Notes: a model not told the origin generated them from the sequence alone. A DNA stretch of 64,000 bases from PALSA-612 sp963755155 (GCA_963755155.1 CAVWIV010000003.1:248001-312000); one strand, 5' to 3'. Positions 28,545-39,256 are shown, counted from the stretch's first letter. Numbers and translations: made by a program.

Positions 28545-29750
28545 ATGGACAGCGAACTCGGAGGGAACGTGCCCAAAACCCGATTGCGCCTAGGTCTTCT
28601 CGCGGTCTCAGCGACGTGCGCGCTGGCGGCCATCCCCTTCGTCACCGTCATCGCCTCGGCCGGCGCGGCGAGCTCCCAGACGGTGCGCGGGGCATGGTCG
28701 GGGACCGTTCGGGTGCAGACCGACTTTCCCGAGCAGACGCAGTCATTCGGGCCCGGATACCTGTTCACGTACTCGCGCACGGACAGCGCCACCTACACGC
28801 TGACGGGCGCGGAGACCCGTCCCGGGGTGTACGCAGCGACCATGCGGGGGGAGGGGAAGGGCCGCGCGGTCAACACGTTCTCGCCCCCGAACGCCTCCTG
28901 CGTCGCCGTGGTCGATCCGGGGTGGGGCTGGTCGTACGCCGGCCCTGCCACCGTGGAGTTCGGCTACGGCAACGGCGCGTTCTCCATCAGGCCCCGGGGT
29001 GTCGAGGGGACCGTCCGGAACACATATCTCAACCCCGAATGCGCGGGCGGCTCGAATGAGCCATTCGCGATGGTCGTACCGCCTGGGATCGAGGAGACGG
29101 CGCCGACGGCGACGGAGACGGCTCCCGCCACCGCCTCCACGCTAAGCGGCTCGCAGAGCTTCCGCTGGCAGCGCCCACAAAACCCCGGGGACACCATCTT
29201 CGGGACGATGACCGTGAGCTGGAACCTCGTCCGCAGACAGGCCCCGCCTTCAGGAGGCGTCCGCGAAGGAACCGTGTTCGTCAACGGCAGGCCGTACACG
29301 TCGGGCCAGCCGATCCCCTATGGCTCGACGGTCGACGTGACGAAGGGCCGGCTCGCGCTGACGACGGAGGTGGGCGCGCTGACCGTCTACGGCGGCGGGA
29401 TTTCAGCGATCTTCAAGCTTCTTCGTGCGATGGAGAAGGGGAAGCCGCTCGTCGAGCTCAGGCTGGTGAAAGGCGACTTCTCGGTCTGCAAGCGGACGCG
29501 CGCGCTCGCGGCCACGAAGCCGCCAAGGAAGACCGTTCGGCGCCTGTGGGCGAAGGGGAAGGGCAGCTTCCGCACGCGCGGTCGCTACTCGGCGTCGACG
29601 GTGCGAGGCACGTTCTGGCTCACGGCCGACCGTTGCGACGGGACTCTGACGCAGGTCCAGCAAGGCAGGCTCGAGGTCCTCGACTTCCCGAAGCGCAAAC
29701 GCCTCCTGGTCGCGGCGGGTACGAGCTACCTGGCCGCGCCGAAGCGCTAG
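28545..29750 (+). CDS. Secreted protein with FecR-like C-terminal domain
   Basis: A 401-residue exported protein. The signal peptide extends to about residue 40 (LGLLAVSATCALAAIPFVTVIASAGAAS). The mature part is beta-rich, with a Thr/Ala-rich linker around residue 185. The C-terminal ~150 residues carry TVDVTKGRLALTTEVG, then GKGSFRTRGRYSASTVRGTFWLT and LEVLDFPKRKRLLVAAGTSYLA, a FecR-like tail repeated in many actinobacterial secreted proteins, including one at 36566-37408 here. No enzyme motif. Function unknown, likely envelope structure or binding. GTG 28539 is an alternative start; ATG 28545 is preferred. Confidence 0.65.
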   Translation: MDSELGGNVPKTRLRLGLLAVSATCALAAIPFVTVIASAGAASSQTVRGAWSGTVRVQTDFPEQTQSFGPGYLFTYSRTDSATYTLTGAETRPGVYAATMRGEGKGRAVNTFSPPNASCVAVVDPGWGWSYAGPATVEFGYGNGAFSIRPRGVEGTVRNTYLNPECAGGSNEPFAMVVPPGIEETAPTATETAPATASTLSGSQSFRWQRPQNPGDTIFGTMTVSWNLVRRQAPPSGGVREGTVFVNGRPYTSGQPIPYGSTVDVTKGRLALTTEVGALTVYGGGISAIFKLLRAMEKGKPLVELRLVKGDFSVCKRTRALAATKPPRKTVRRLWAKGKGSFRTRGRYSASTVRGTFWLTADRCDGTLTQVQQGRLEVLDFPKRKRLLVAAGTSYLAAPKR

Positions 29751-30952
<1,202 letters not shown>

Positions 30953-30953
<1 letters not shown>

Positions 30954-32006
30954 CAGCCCGCGACCTCCGCGACCTCGGCCTGTTTCCGCCCGTCCAGGCA
31001 GGCCCGCCGGATAGACGACGATCTTGCAGGCCTCGCCGGCCTCGAGCTTCGCGAACACCTGCTCCCAGTCCTCGAGGCCGTACTCGTGGGTGATCAGCGG
31101 CCGCAGGTCGACGGCGCCGCTCTCGAGCAGCCAGCGCGTGCGGTACCACGTGGCGAAGATGCGGCGGCCGGACACCGCCTGCACCGTGAGGTTCTTGAAG
31201 ATCGCGGCCGCGACGTCGATCTCCACCGTGCGCGACGGGATGCCGAAGAGGATCACCCGGCCTCCGTTGCGCGCGATCCGGATCGCGTCGGTGATCGCCT
31301 GCGGTGCGCCGGACATCTCGAAGACGACGTCGACACCCTGGATGTCGATCGGCTGCGAGGCGTCGACGACGACGTCGGCGCCCATCGTCTTCGCCAGGCC
31401 GAGGCGGAAGGGGTGGAGGTCGGACGCGACGATCGACGACGCGCCCGAAGACTTCGCGATGGCCACCGTGAAGAGCCCGACCGGGCCGCACCCGAGCACG
31501 GCGACCGACCGCCCGGACAGGTCCTGCTCGCTCGTGGCGAAGACGGCGTTGCCGAACGGCTCCTGCAGCGTCGCGATCTCGGGCGGCAGCTGCTCGCGGT
31601 TCGTCTTCCAGATCACGGACTCCGGCACCGCGATGTACCGGGCGAACGCGCCGTCGCGGTCGACGCCCAGGATCTCCGTGCGCTCGCACATGTGTGCGTT
31701 GCCGGTGCGGCAGGCGGAGCAGCCGCCGCAGGTGACGTGGCTCTCCGCGGACACGAAGTCGCCGACGACGACGTGCCGGACGTCGGCGCCGACCTCGACC
31801 ACGGTGCCCGCGAACTCGTGACCGAGCGTCACGGGCGGCCGGATGCGCCCGGCGGCCCAGCCATCCCAGAGATGGATGTGGAGATCCGTTCCGCAGACGC
31901 TCGCCGCCTCCACCTCGACGACGACGTCCGTCGCCGTCGGGCGTGGCTCGGCCACCTCCTCGAGCGAGAGCCCCGGCTCGGATGCGACCTTCCGCAGCGC
32001 CTGCAC
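30953..32006 (-). CDS. tdh: L-threonine 3-dehydrogenase
   Basis: About 350 residues from GTG 32006. Catalytic zinc ligands Cys38, His63 and Glu64; structural zinc Cys93, 96, 99, 107. The Rossmann motif is VAVLGCGPVGLFTV, and the landmark EPFGNAVFA and IFGRRIFATWYRTRWLL-type segments (here SGRRIFATWYRTRWLL) are specific to Tdh. NAD+-dependent oxidation of L-threonine to 2-amino-3-ketobutyrate, the substrate of the downstream Kbl. As sequenced, its reading frame runs straight into kbl through an Arg/Gly-rich linker. The alternative frame gives a natural end (AACLDGRKQAEVAEVAG) and a TGATG overlap, which I prefer. Its promoter region shares the 47 bases with the divergent CsoR operator. Confidence 0.9.
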
Positions 32007-32025
32007 GGCTGAATCCTCGCATGTC

Positions 32026-32043
32026 GATACCCCTTCTGGGTAT
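32026..32043. promoter_or_regulatory. CsoR operator
   Basis: ATACCC-N5-GGGTAT (32027-32032 and 32038-32043), a perfect inverted repeat of the known CsoR type (GTATACCC...GGGTATAC). It lies 9 bases before the copZ start (32053) and 20 bases before the divergent tdh start (32006). The csoR gene is the last gene of this operon, so autoregulation by copper is expected. Confidence 0.8.
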
Positions 32044-32052
32044 ACTGACCGC

Positions 32053-32256
32053 ATGAACGACACACGCGAATACACGGTCAACGGCATGTCGTGCGGCCAC
32101 TGCGAAGCGGCCGTGAAGGAAGAGGTAACCGCCGTGGAGGGCGTCGAGTCGGTCGACGTCGACCTCGCGACGAAGCTCGTCGTCGTCCGCGGCGAAGGGC
32201 TCGACGACGCGGCCATCCGCGCCGCCATCGTCGAAGCGGGCTACGAGGCGGCGTGA
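32053..32256 (+). CDS. copZ: Copper chaperone CopZ
   Basis: A 67-residue HMA-domain protein with GMSCGHCEAAVKEEV (Cys14 and Cys17), followed by GVESVDVDLATKLVVV. The single domain is the cytosolic Cu(I) carrier to CopA. The start is 9 bases after the CsoR operator, so the gene is directly under copper control. The copA GTG start overlaps the copZ stop (GTGA, 32253-32256). Confidence 0.92.
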   Translation: MNDTREYTVNGMSCGHCEAAVKEEVTAVEGVESVDVDLATKLVVVRGEGLDDAAIRAAIVEAGYEAA

Positions 32257-34353
32257 GCGCAGTCGCTCCCGAACGCGTCCACCTCGACATCGAGGGCATG
32301 ACGTGCGCGTCGTGCGCGACGCGCGTCGAGAGAAAGCTGTCCAAGGTCGAGGGCGTCGAAGGCAGCTCGGTCAACTACGCGACCGAGGAGGCCACGGTCG
32401 TCTACGACCCGGCGCAGGTCGAGGTCGACGACCTCCTCGAGGCGGTCTCGGCCGCGGGGTACTCGGCGCACCTCCACGGCGAGGCCGCGCGCGAAGGGAC
32501 GTCGATCGTGCGCCGCCTCGTCGTCGCGGTTGCACTGACCGCCCCGCTGACGGTGCTCGCGATGGCGCCGCCGCTCCAGTTCGACGGCTGGGAGTGGGTC
32601 GCGCTGGCCCTCGCCACGCCGGTCGTGCTGTGGGCCGGCTGGCCATTCCACCGGGCGGCCGCCCTCAACGCGCGCCACGCAGCGGTGACGATGGACACGC
32701 TCATCTCGATCGGCACGCTCGCCGCCTGGGGCTGGTCGACCGTCGTCCTGCTGGGCGGCATCGAAGCCGACACGTACTTCGAGGTCGGCGCCGTCATCAC
32801 GACGCTCATCCTCGTCGGCCGCTACCTCGAGGAGCGGGCGAAGAGCCGTGCCGGAGCCGCGCTGCGTGCGCTGCTCGAGCTCGGCGCGAAGGAGGCGCGC
32901 GTCCTCCGTAATGGCGAGGAGGTGCTCGTGCCGATCGACGAGCTTCGCGTGGGCGACGTATTCGTCGTCCGCCCTGGTGAGAAGATCGCCACCGACGGCG
33001 TCGTCGAGGAGGGCGAGTCGGCGATCGACCAGTCGCTGCTGACCGGCGAGTCGGTGCCGGTCGACGTCGGGCCGGGCGCGGACGTCAGCCGGCGCGACGA
33101 TCAACACCTACGGCCGGCTGATCGTGCGCGCGACGAGGGTCGGCGCCGAGACGGCCCTGGCCCAGATCGCCCGCCTTGTCACCGAGGCGCAGTCCGGCAA
33201 GGCGCCCATCCAGCGGCTCGCCGACCGCGTCTCGGCCGTCTTCGTCCCCGCCGTCATCGGCATCTCTCTCGCCACGCTCGCCGGCTGGCTCGCGATCAGC
33301 GGCGATGCCGGCGAGGCCTTCTCCGCGGCCGTAGCCGTGCTCATCATCGCCTGCCCTTGCGCCCTCGGGCTCGCGACGCCGACGGCGCTCATGGTGGGTA
33401 CCGGCCGCGGCGCGCAGCTCGGCATCCTCATCAAGGGCCCCGAGGTGCTCGAGGAGACGCGCAAGATCGGCACGATCGTCCTCGACAAGACGGGGACCGT
33501 GACCGAGGGCCGCATGGAGCTCGTCGACGTGCGGCCGCTGAACGGCGCGAGCCGCGCCGAGGTGCTCCGGCTGGCCGGCGCCGTCGAGGATGCGAGCGAG
33601 CATCCGATCGCACAGGCGGTCGCGAAGGCGGCCAGGGCCGAGGTCGGCGCGCTGCCGCCCGTGGAGGCGTTCGCGAACCGGCCGGGCATCGGCGTGGTCG
33701 GACGCGTCGAGGGTCATGACGTCGAGGTTGGCCGCACGAACGGCGAGATCACCGTCAGCTGGGACGGCCTGCCGCGCGCGACGCTCGTCGTCCGCGACAC
33801 CGTCAAGCCGACAAGCTCCGAAGCGATCCGCGAGCTGAAGGAGCTCGGCCTGACCCCCGTGCTGTTGACCGGCGACAGCGCGGAGACGGCGGAAGCCGTC
33901 GCGCGCGAGGTGGGTATCGAGCGCGTGCTGGCCGAGGTGCTACCGGGCGAGAAGGCCGCCGAGGTGAAGCGGCTTCAGGAGTCCGGCGAGGTCGTCGCCA
34001 TGGTCGGAGACGGCGTCAATGACGCCCCCGCTCTGGCGCAGGCCGATCTCGGCATCGCGATCGGCACGGGCACCGACGTCGCGATCGAGGCCTCGGACCT
34101 CACGCTCGTCTCCGGCGACCTGCGCGCCGCGGCCGATGCGATCCGGCTCGCCCGGAGAACGCTCGGCACGATCAAGGGCAACCTCTTCTGGGCGTTCGCG
34201 TACAACGTCGCGGCGATCCCGCTCGCCGTCGCAGGCCTCCTGAACCCCATCGTCGCTGCGGCAGCCATGGCGTTCTCGAGCGTCTTCGTCGTCACGAACA
34301 GCCTGCGGCTGCGCCGCTTCCGCAGCCCGCGCGAGGAGGTGGCTTCGACATGA
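32253..34353 (+). CDS. copA: Cu(I)-exporting P-type ATPase (one frameshift)
   Basis: N-terminal HMA domain with GMTCASC (Cys18, Cys21). Transmembrane helices follow. In the actuator domain, SLLTGESVPVDVG is intact. A one-base shift occurs near 33087; the next frame gives AGATINTYGRLIVRATRVG, the metal-site helix IIACPCALGLATPTAL (CPC), phosphorylation site DKTGTVTEG, ATP-binding HPIAQAV, and MVGDGVNDAPALA. The C-terminus ends in YNVAAIPLAVAGLLNP and a conserved M6. About 700 residues. Exports Cu(I) from the cytoplasm. Co-transcribed with copZ and csoR (overlap at 34350-34353). Confidence 0.92.
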
Positions 34354-34640
34354 CCCACGGCTACTCGGAGCACAGGGCCGAGCTCGTGAACCGGCTTCAC
34401 CGAATCGAAGGACAGGTGCGTGGCATCGAGCGGATGGTCGAGGAGGATCGCTACTGCATCGACGTGATCACGCAGATCAGCGCGGTCACGACCGCGCTCG
34501 AGAGCCTCGCGTTCGAGATCCTCGACGACCACGTCTCGCACTGCGTGGCGGGGGCGCTCGAGTCGGGCGACGCGGCCGTGGCCGCGGAGAAGCGGGACGA
34601 GCTGCTCGCCGCCGTGCGCCGCTTCGCGAAGACGCGCTAG
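34350..34640 (+). CDS. csoR: Copper-sensing repressor CsoR
   Basis: A 96-residue DUF156 protein. The copper ligands Cys36, His61 and Cys65 fall at the same positions as in Mycobacterium CsoR (YCIDVITQ; DDHVSHCV). Binds DNA as a tetramer at pseudo-palindromes such as that at 32026-32043, and releases it on Cu(I) binding. Its ATG overlaps the copA stop (ATGA). The gene arrangement copZ-copA-csoR with the operator in front is a complete copper-response operon. Confidence 0.93.
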   Translation: MTHGYSEHRAELVNRLHRIEGQVRGIERMVEEDRYCIDVITQISAVTTALESLAFEILDDHVSHCVAGALESGDAAVAAEKRDELLAAVRRFAKTR

Positions 34641-34782
34641 CGGCCGTTCACCCGTTCGGGGGTGTCGCGCCGCCCGTGCGCGCATCAAGGTGGGATTGAG
34701 CCGGCCGGGAGTCGGCGCCGGGGAGAACCATGCGGCGTTCAGCTCCGGGAGGCGGCCGGCTCCTTCTCTGCGTTAGTGTCTC

Positions 34783-34858
34783 TCCGACCGGGGTGCTTCG
34801 CGCGCGCGGGGCTGAGATCACACCCGAGAACCTGATCCGGGTAATGCCGGCGAAGGGA
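34783..34858 (+). promoter_or_regulatory. TPP riboswitch
   Basis: Conserved pieces in order: GGGGTGC (34790-34796), CTGAGAT (34812-34818), ACCCG, GAACCTGATCCGGGTAATGCCGGCGAAGGGA. This matches the thi-box. The purine-rich CGAAGGGAG at its 3' end doubles as the ribosome-binding site 5-8 bases before the ATG at 34864, so ligand binding would hide the site and block translation. The controlled gene is a permease of the CytX group, which fits uptake of the thiamin pyrimidine. Confidence 0.93.
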
Positions 34859-34863
34859 GCGGA

Positions 34864-36183
34864 ATGGCAGAGTCGAGAACGCCATCGTGGGGCATCGAGC
34901 CCGTGCCCGAGCGCTTGCGGGTGCTCGGCTTCTTCGACACGGCAGCGCTCTGGGGAAGCCTCGGCGTCAGCCTGCTCGTGCTCGTCGCGGGTACGTACCT
35001 CGTCCCGGCGCTGTCGCTTCGCGACGCGCTCATCGCCATCGCCGTCGGCGGCGTGATCGGCAACCTCATGCTCGGTACCGCCGGCGCGATCGGCGCCCAG
35101 GCCGGGGTGCCGGCGATGGTGCTCATGCGGCCCTCGCTCGGCCGGCGCGGCTCGTACGCGGCGACGGCCCTCAACGTCGTCCAGAACCTCGGCTGGGCGA
35201 TCTTCGAGCTGATCGTGATCGCGACCGCGGCAGCCGCCCTCTCCGACCAGGTCTTCGGCTTCGAGGGCAAGTGGCTGTGGACGGTCCTCTTCGGGTTGCT
35301 CACGGCCGCGATGGCGCTCGCCGGGCCGATCGCCGTCGTGCGCCGCTTCGTCCGCCGCTTCGCGCTCTGGGTCGTGCTCGCGTCGCTCGTCTACCTCACG
35401 TGGTGGACGATCGACAACGCCGACCTCGGCACGTACTGGTCGCAGCCCGGCAGCGGCGAGTCGGTGTGGTACGGCATCGACCTCATGATCGCCCTGCCCG
35501 CCTCCTGGCTGCCGCTGATCGCCGACTACACGCGCTTCTCGCGCGACAAGCGGTCGGCGTTCGCCGGCTCCGCGATCGGCTATCTCATTCCGAACGCCTG
35601 GCTCTACGCTCTCGGCGCCGTGCTCGTGCTCACGAACCCCGCCTTCTCGAACCCCGACGCGACCGAGCTGATGACGTCGATCGCCGCAGGCGGGCTCGCC
35701 GCGGGCCTCGCCCTCCTCGCGCTCACCGTCGACGAGACCGACGAGGCGTTCGCGAACGTCTACTCGACGGCAGTCTCGTTGCAGAACGCCCTGCCGCGCG
35801 TGCCGCAGCGGCTCCTGATCGGGCTCGCCGCCGCTGCCGCGACCATCGGCGCGCTCGTCATCACGTGGGCGGAGTACGAGACGTTCCTCTTTATGCTCGG
35901 CTCGTTCTTCGTCCCGCTGTTTGGCGTGCTGCTGGCGGACTGGCTACTGGCGGGCGGGCGCTACACGCGCGCGGACGTCTTCGAGGCGCCGGCGTTCCGG
36001 CCACTCATGATCGTCGCCTGGCTCGCCGGCTTCTGCCTCTACCAGTGGCTGCACCCGACAGGGCCTAGCGGGTGGACGGAGCTCGTGGAGAAGACGGATC
36101 CAGCGAGCATCGGCGCGTCGCTCCCGAGCTTCGCGCTGTCGTTCGTCCTCGCGTCGCTCGTCGCGCTCAGGTACCGGCGCTGA
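34864..36183 (+). CDS. cytX: NCS1-family permease, CytX-like (probable hydroxymethylpyrimidine transporter)
   Basis: A 439-residue transporter with about twelve hydrophobic segments. NCS1 signatures: N-terminal LGFFDTAALWGSLGVSLLVLVAGTYL, RPSLGRRGSYAATALNVVQNLGWAIFE, and ADYTRFSRDKRSAFAG. The upstream TPP riboswitch places it in thiamin metabolism, so the likely cargo is hydroxymethylpyrimidine rather than cytosine. Its stop overlaps the start of the next gene (TGATG, 36181-36185). Confidence 0.85.
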   Translation: MAESRTPSWGIEPVPERLRVLGFFDTAALWGSLGVSLLVLVAGTYLVPALSLRDALIAIAVGGVIGNLMLGTAGAIGAQAGVPAMVLMRPSLGRRGSYAATALNVVQNLGWAIFELIVIATAAAALSDQVFGFEGKWLWTVLFGLLTAAMALAGPIAVVRRFVRRFALWVVLASLVYLTWWTIDNADLGTYWSQPGSGESVWYGIDLMIALPASWLPLIADYTRFSRDKRSAFAGSAIGYLIPNAWLYALGAVLVLTNPAFSNPDATELMTSIAAGGLAAGLALLALTVDETDEAFANVYSTAVSLQNALPRVPQRLLIGLAAAAATIGALVITWAEYETFLFMLGSFFVPLFGVLLADWLLAGGRYTRADVFEAPAFRPLMIVAWLAGFCLYQWLHPTGPSGWTELVEKTDPASIGASLPSFALSFVLASLVALRYRR

Positions 36184-36569
36184 TGCTCGCGCTCGTCGCC
36201 ACCGTCGAAGGCGTGCTCGAAGTCGATCTCGAGACCGAGGAGGTGGAGATCGGGGCAGGCGCCGTGGAGCCTCAACGCGTGGAGACCGGCCTGCCGCGCG
36301 TCGTCTGTGCGGCCGCAGCAGGCTCGACCGTGATCGCGGTCGTCGATGCGAGGCCGCCGATGCTCGTCTCCTACGACGCCGGCCAGACGTGGAACGAGGC
36401 TGGGCGCGGCCTCCCGCCCGGGTTCGCGATCGCGCTCGCGCCGGACAACCCCGACACCGTCGTCTACGCCGCGCGCAACCGGCTCTATCTCTCGCGGGAC
36501 GGCGGGCGCTTCTGGGAGCCGCTCACCGTCGAGCTCCCCGACATCGAGGCGGTCGCGCTCGATGCCTAG
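36183..36569 (+). CDS. Small protein with Asp-box (BNR-like) motifs
   Basis: A 128-residue protein overlapping the CytX stop by one base (TGATG). Two Asp-box-like segments (SYDAGQTWNEAG, SRDGGRFWEPL) of the kind found in sialidases and photosynthesis assembly propellers, each Ser-x-Asp-x-Gly-x-x-Trp/Phe. Only two blades are present, too few for a propeller, so it may be a remnant or pair with another copy. No signal peptide. The tail overlaps the convergent secreted gene by 4 bases. Function unknown. Confidence 0.6.
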   Translation: MLALVATVEGVLEVDLETEEVEIGAGAVEPQRVETGLPRVVCAAAAGSTVIAVVDARPPMLVSYDAGQTWNEAGRGLPPGFAIALAPDNPDTVVYAARNRLYLSRDGGRFWEPLTVELPDIEAVALDA

Positions 36570-37408
36570 ATCGTCGCCGTCTGCCCGGCTCTCAGCGTCT
36601 TGCCGGGCACGCGGACGACACCTGCGACCGCTCGAACGTACGTCTTCCCCTTGGCGTACTCCACCCTCCATCGCGCGCCAGGGCCGCCGGAGACGGTCGC
36701 GTTCCGCGTCTTGATCGCGAAGCTCGCCGTCGCGGCTGCGCCCTTGGGAACGGCGGCCATCAGGCCGCCTTTGCCGAGGACGAGCTTCCAGCCACGCTTC
36801 GCCGGACACTGCTTCCCATCCACCCTCAGCTCCGAGCCGCCCACAAGAGTCGCGGTCCCGTCGCCCGCGACAGCTCGCAGCACTGCCTGGCCGGCCCGCG
36901 GCGTGACGATCGCGTCGCCGGACGCGACCGAGGAGCCTTTCCGGGCGGCCTTGACGGCGGTGCCCTGCTGATGCTGCACGACGCCACGCACGGACGAGAC
37001 GGTCCAGCCGCAGTAGTCGGGCACGACGAACGGCGATCCGATCTCGGGCTTGTCGAACCCCTGGCCGCGCTCGGTTTCGCAGAAGAACGGGTTGGCCGTG
37101 GGCAGGTACTGACCCGGAGTGAGCCGGAGCGTCGTGCTTCCGCGCTCACCTTCCCCCGAAGCGAGCGTCGTCGTCTTCTCAGGCGCGGGCTGAGTGCGCA
37201 CGACCTTGAGCGTCCACTCGTAGTTGCCGCCGTCCTCGCCGAGGCACTTGTAGTCCCAGGCGATGCGAACCTTAGAAGCGTTCTCGCCCGCGACGCGGCT
37301 CAGCACTTTGCCCGTTACGTAGATGTCGGACGACGGGACCGCGCCGGCCGGCATGGCTACGAGCACGGCCACGGCAAGGCCTGCCGCAATGGCGAGCGTC
37401 CCCCGCAT
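36566..37408 (-). CDS. Secreted protein with FecR-like domain
   Basis: A 280-residue exported protein with a signal peptide (LAIAAGLAVAVLVAMPAGA). Four Cys in the mature part (KCLGEDG, FFCETE, DYCGWT, KQCPAKRG) may form disulfides. The C-terminus has GSSVASGDAIVTPRAGQAVLRAVAG and GVVRVPGKTLRAGQTA, FecR-like ligand-binding strands, as in the protein at 28545-29750. It is the last gene of a minus-strand run that begins near 43.2 kb. Function unknown; likely surface or periplasm-equivalent binding. Confidence 0.65.
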   Translation of the reverse strand: MRGTLAIAAGLAVAVLVAMPAGAVPSSDIYVTGKVLSRVAGENASKVRIAWDYKCLGEDGGNYEWTLKVVRTQPAPEKTTTLASGEGERGSTTLRLTPGQYLPTANPFFCETERGQGFDKPEIGSPFVVPDYCGWTVSSVRGVVQHQQGTAVKAARKGSSVASGDAIVTPRAGQAVLRAVAGDGTATLVGGSELRVDGKQCPAKRGWKLVLGKGGLMAAVPKGAAATASFAIKTRNATVSGGPGARWRVEYAKGKTYVRAVAGVVRVPGKTLRAGQTATI

Positions 37409-37418
37409 CGGCGTCAGA

Positions 37419-38831
37419 TTAGTCGAGGGACAGCAGCCACATGCCGCCGACCGTGTAGATCACCATCAGCGTCAGCATCGCGTACTGGGTGCGCAGCGCG
37501 ATCTTCGGCGTTGGCGAGAGCGCGACAGCGCGATCGTGGGCCACGATGAGTCCGATGACGTGCCCGATCACGAGCACCGTGACCTGCGCGTACCACGTCA
37601 CGTTTGGCTTCAGGAACGTCAGGTTCGGCTCGAAGCCTGCCGTGCCGATGAGGTTCCAGCCCTGGGCGTACGGGTCGGAGAGGAGCGGGATCACGAACTG
37701 ATGGGTAACGAGGAGTGTCGAGAGGTAGTGGGAGAGCGCGTACACGATCGCGATCGGGATGAGGCTTCCGACGAAGATGCCCCTGAAGGCCGCGCGCTGG
37801 CCGACGACACCCTCTGCGATCTTTACCGAGGCTGTGTAAACCGTCGCCACGATGACGACCGCGAGGAAGAGCGCCGAGAGGTTCAGGAGCATCACCGCCC
37901 GTTCGGCGCTCTCCGGGTTGGAGAACTTGATCTCGATGTTGTAGAGCCGCTCGAACCACCATGAGGAGCGCGAGAGGCCGTCGAACGCCACCGATCCGAG
38001 CATGACGGCGAGGAACGCGACGGCCCCGGGACGGTCTTCGACGCGAGCGAGCTCGGACAGCGGGCGGCGGAGAATGAGCTCCGTCCGACCGTCCGCGTCC
38101 CGACGGCTGCCGAAGAGCGCAACGCGCGAGATGAAGCCGAAGTACACGGCGAACCCGTCGCCGTTCGCCCGCCACGCCTCGCGGCCGAAGATCGCCATCC
38201 CTGTCCAGGTAGCGGCGCTGTAGACGCCGATGGCGATCGCGAGCATGCGCGGCTCCGACTGGTCCGCGTACACGAGCTCGAGCGCGACGAACGAGAAGAG
38301 GAGCACGACGGCCGGCCAGAGCCCGAGCGATTCGGGATACGGGCGGGCCTCGCGCGACCAGCCGACAGCACGGGCGCACCAGGCGACGCCGTCGGCCGCC
38401 GCGCGCCAGGGGTCGAGCACGGACCAGACGTTGCCGAGGACGATCGAGACCACGACCATCCCCACCCAGAACGTGATGTAGATGAACGTCGGCGCGAGGT
38501 TCGCGCTCGCGCGCTCGGAGCCGAAGGCCGCCGCCGTCCAGATGACGACGAAGAGCGCGAGCGACAGACCGCTGACGACGACACGCAGGTACGTCGAGAG
38601 CAGGAAGCGCTGAAGTCCTTCGGGGAACGGCCGTCCCGTCCCCGGTTCGAGCTTCGGCTTCGTCCAGAGCGCGCCCAGCGCTACGAAGGAAACGACAAGG
38701 ACGGTGGCTCCTCCGACGAGGAAGAGCCACCCAGGGACGGGCAAGTCGCGGATGCCGCCGATGCCGTGCGCGGCGGCGCTCGCCGGGAGGGCAAGCGCGG
38801 TGAGTAGGCAGAGCGCGAGGGCTCTGCTCAC
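37419..38831 (-). CDS. Polytopic membrane protein (annotated in relatives as fenitrothion-hydrolase-like)
   Basis: A 470-residue membrane protein with 11-12 hydrophobic segments after a signal-like start ending at HGIGG. Landmarks: GNVWSVLDPWRAAADGVAW, GREAWRANGDGFAVYFG, and PTPKIALRTQYAMLTLMVIYTVGGMWLLS. As I recall, such proteins are automatically called fenitrothion hydrolase on weak evidence; I would not assign that activity. Its start overlaps the stop of a cupredoxin-like lipoprotein gene (ATGA, 38828-38831), so the two probably act together, perhaps in envelope redox or metal transfer. Confidence 0.65.
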   Translation of the reverse strand: MSRALALCLLTALALPASAAAHGIGGIRDLPVPGWLFLVGGATVLVVSFVALGALWTKPKLEPGTGRPFPEGLQRFLLSTYLRVVVSGLSLALFVVIWTAAAFGSERASANLAPTFIYITFWVGMVVVSIVLGNVWSVLDPWRAAADGVAWCARAVGWSREARPYPESLGLWPAVVLLFSFVALELVYADQSEPRMLAIAIGVYSAATWTGMAIFGREAWRANGDGFAVYFGFISRVALFGSRRDADGRTELILRRPLSELARVEDRPGAVAFLAVMLGSVAFDGLSRSSWWFERLYNIEIKFSNPESAERAVMLLNLSALFLAVVIVATVYTASVKIAEGVVGQRAAFRGIFVGSLIPIAIVYALSHYLSTLLVTHQFVIPLLSDPYAQGWNLIGTAGFEPNLTFLKPNVTWYAQVTVLVIGHVIGLIVAHDRAVALSPTPKIALRTQYAMLTLMVIYTVGGMWLLSLD

Positions 38832-39256
38832 GGGCGAACTTCGAGATCCGCGATCGGCAAGCCGCGATCCTCGAGCTCGACCTCGAACCGGCCGGGGATC
38901 GAGGCCACGAACACGAGCCGGGCGGGTTTGCGCGGCGCGACGTCGGCGAACTTGTCGTACCCGTGGAGGTGCACGTGGTCGGCGACGTCGGCGCCGACGA
39001 CGATCGCGACCTTCTTCCCCTGCTCGATCGTCGCACGCTTGAGGCCGCCGACGACCTTGCCCCCGCGGACGACGATGCGCACCGTCTGCACCTTCGGCTG
39101 CGGCGGCTCGGGCGGAGGCGGTGGCGGCTGCGGTGGAGGCGGTGTCGTCGCGGGCGGCGGCGGTGGCGGGGTAGCCGTCGTCTCGCCCTCGTCACTCCCG
39201 CAGCCGGCTGCGCCCAGGGCGACGAGCGCGACGAGAATGGCGAGGTGTCGTCTCAT
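38828..39256 (-). CDS. Cupredoxin-like lipoprotein with Pro-rich linker
   Basis: A 142-residue lipoprotein. Lipobox at ...LGAAGCGSD (Cys19), then a very Pro/Thr-rich spacer (residues ~29-55), then a beta domain with KKVAIVVGADVADHVHLHGYD and PGRFEVELEDRG, the cupredoxin/EfeO-like copper-site layout (His pair HVHLHGYD). The usual Cys-His-Met loop is absent, so it may not be a blue copper protein. Coupled to the membrane protein downstream (4-base overlap) and 1 base from the InlB-repeat gene upstream. Confidence 0.75.
   Translation of the reverse strand: MRRHLAILVALVALGAAGCGSDEGETTATPPPPPPATTPPPPQPPPPPPEPPQPKVQTVRIVVRGGKVVGGLKRATIEQGKKVAIVVGADVADHVHLHGYDKFADVAPRKPARLVFVASIPGRFEVELEDRGLPIADLEVRP

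Noticed and set aside
37419..38831. Fenitrothion hydrolase
   Set aside because: The name is attached to similar membrane proteins, but no hydrolase motif can be seen; kept as a membrane protein of unknown function.
39090..39180. GGCGG/GGTGG-rich low-complexity tract
   Set aside because: Codes for the Pro-rich linker of the cupredoxin lipoprotein; not a regulatory repeat.
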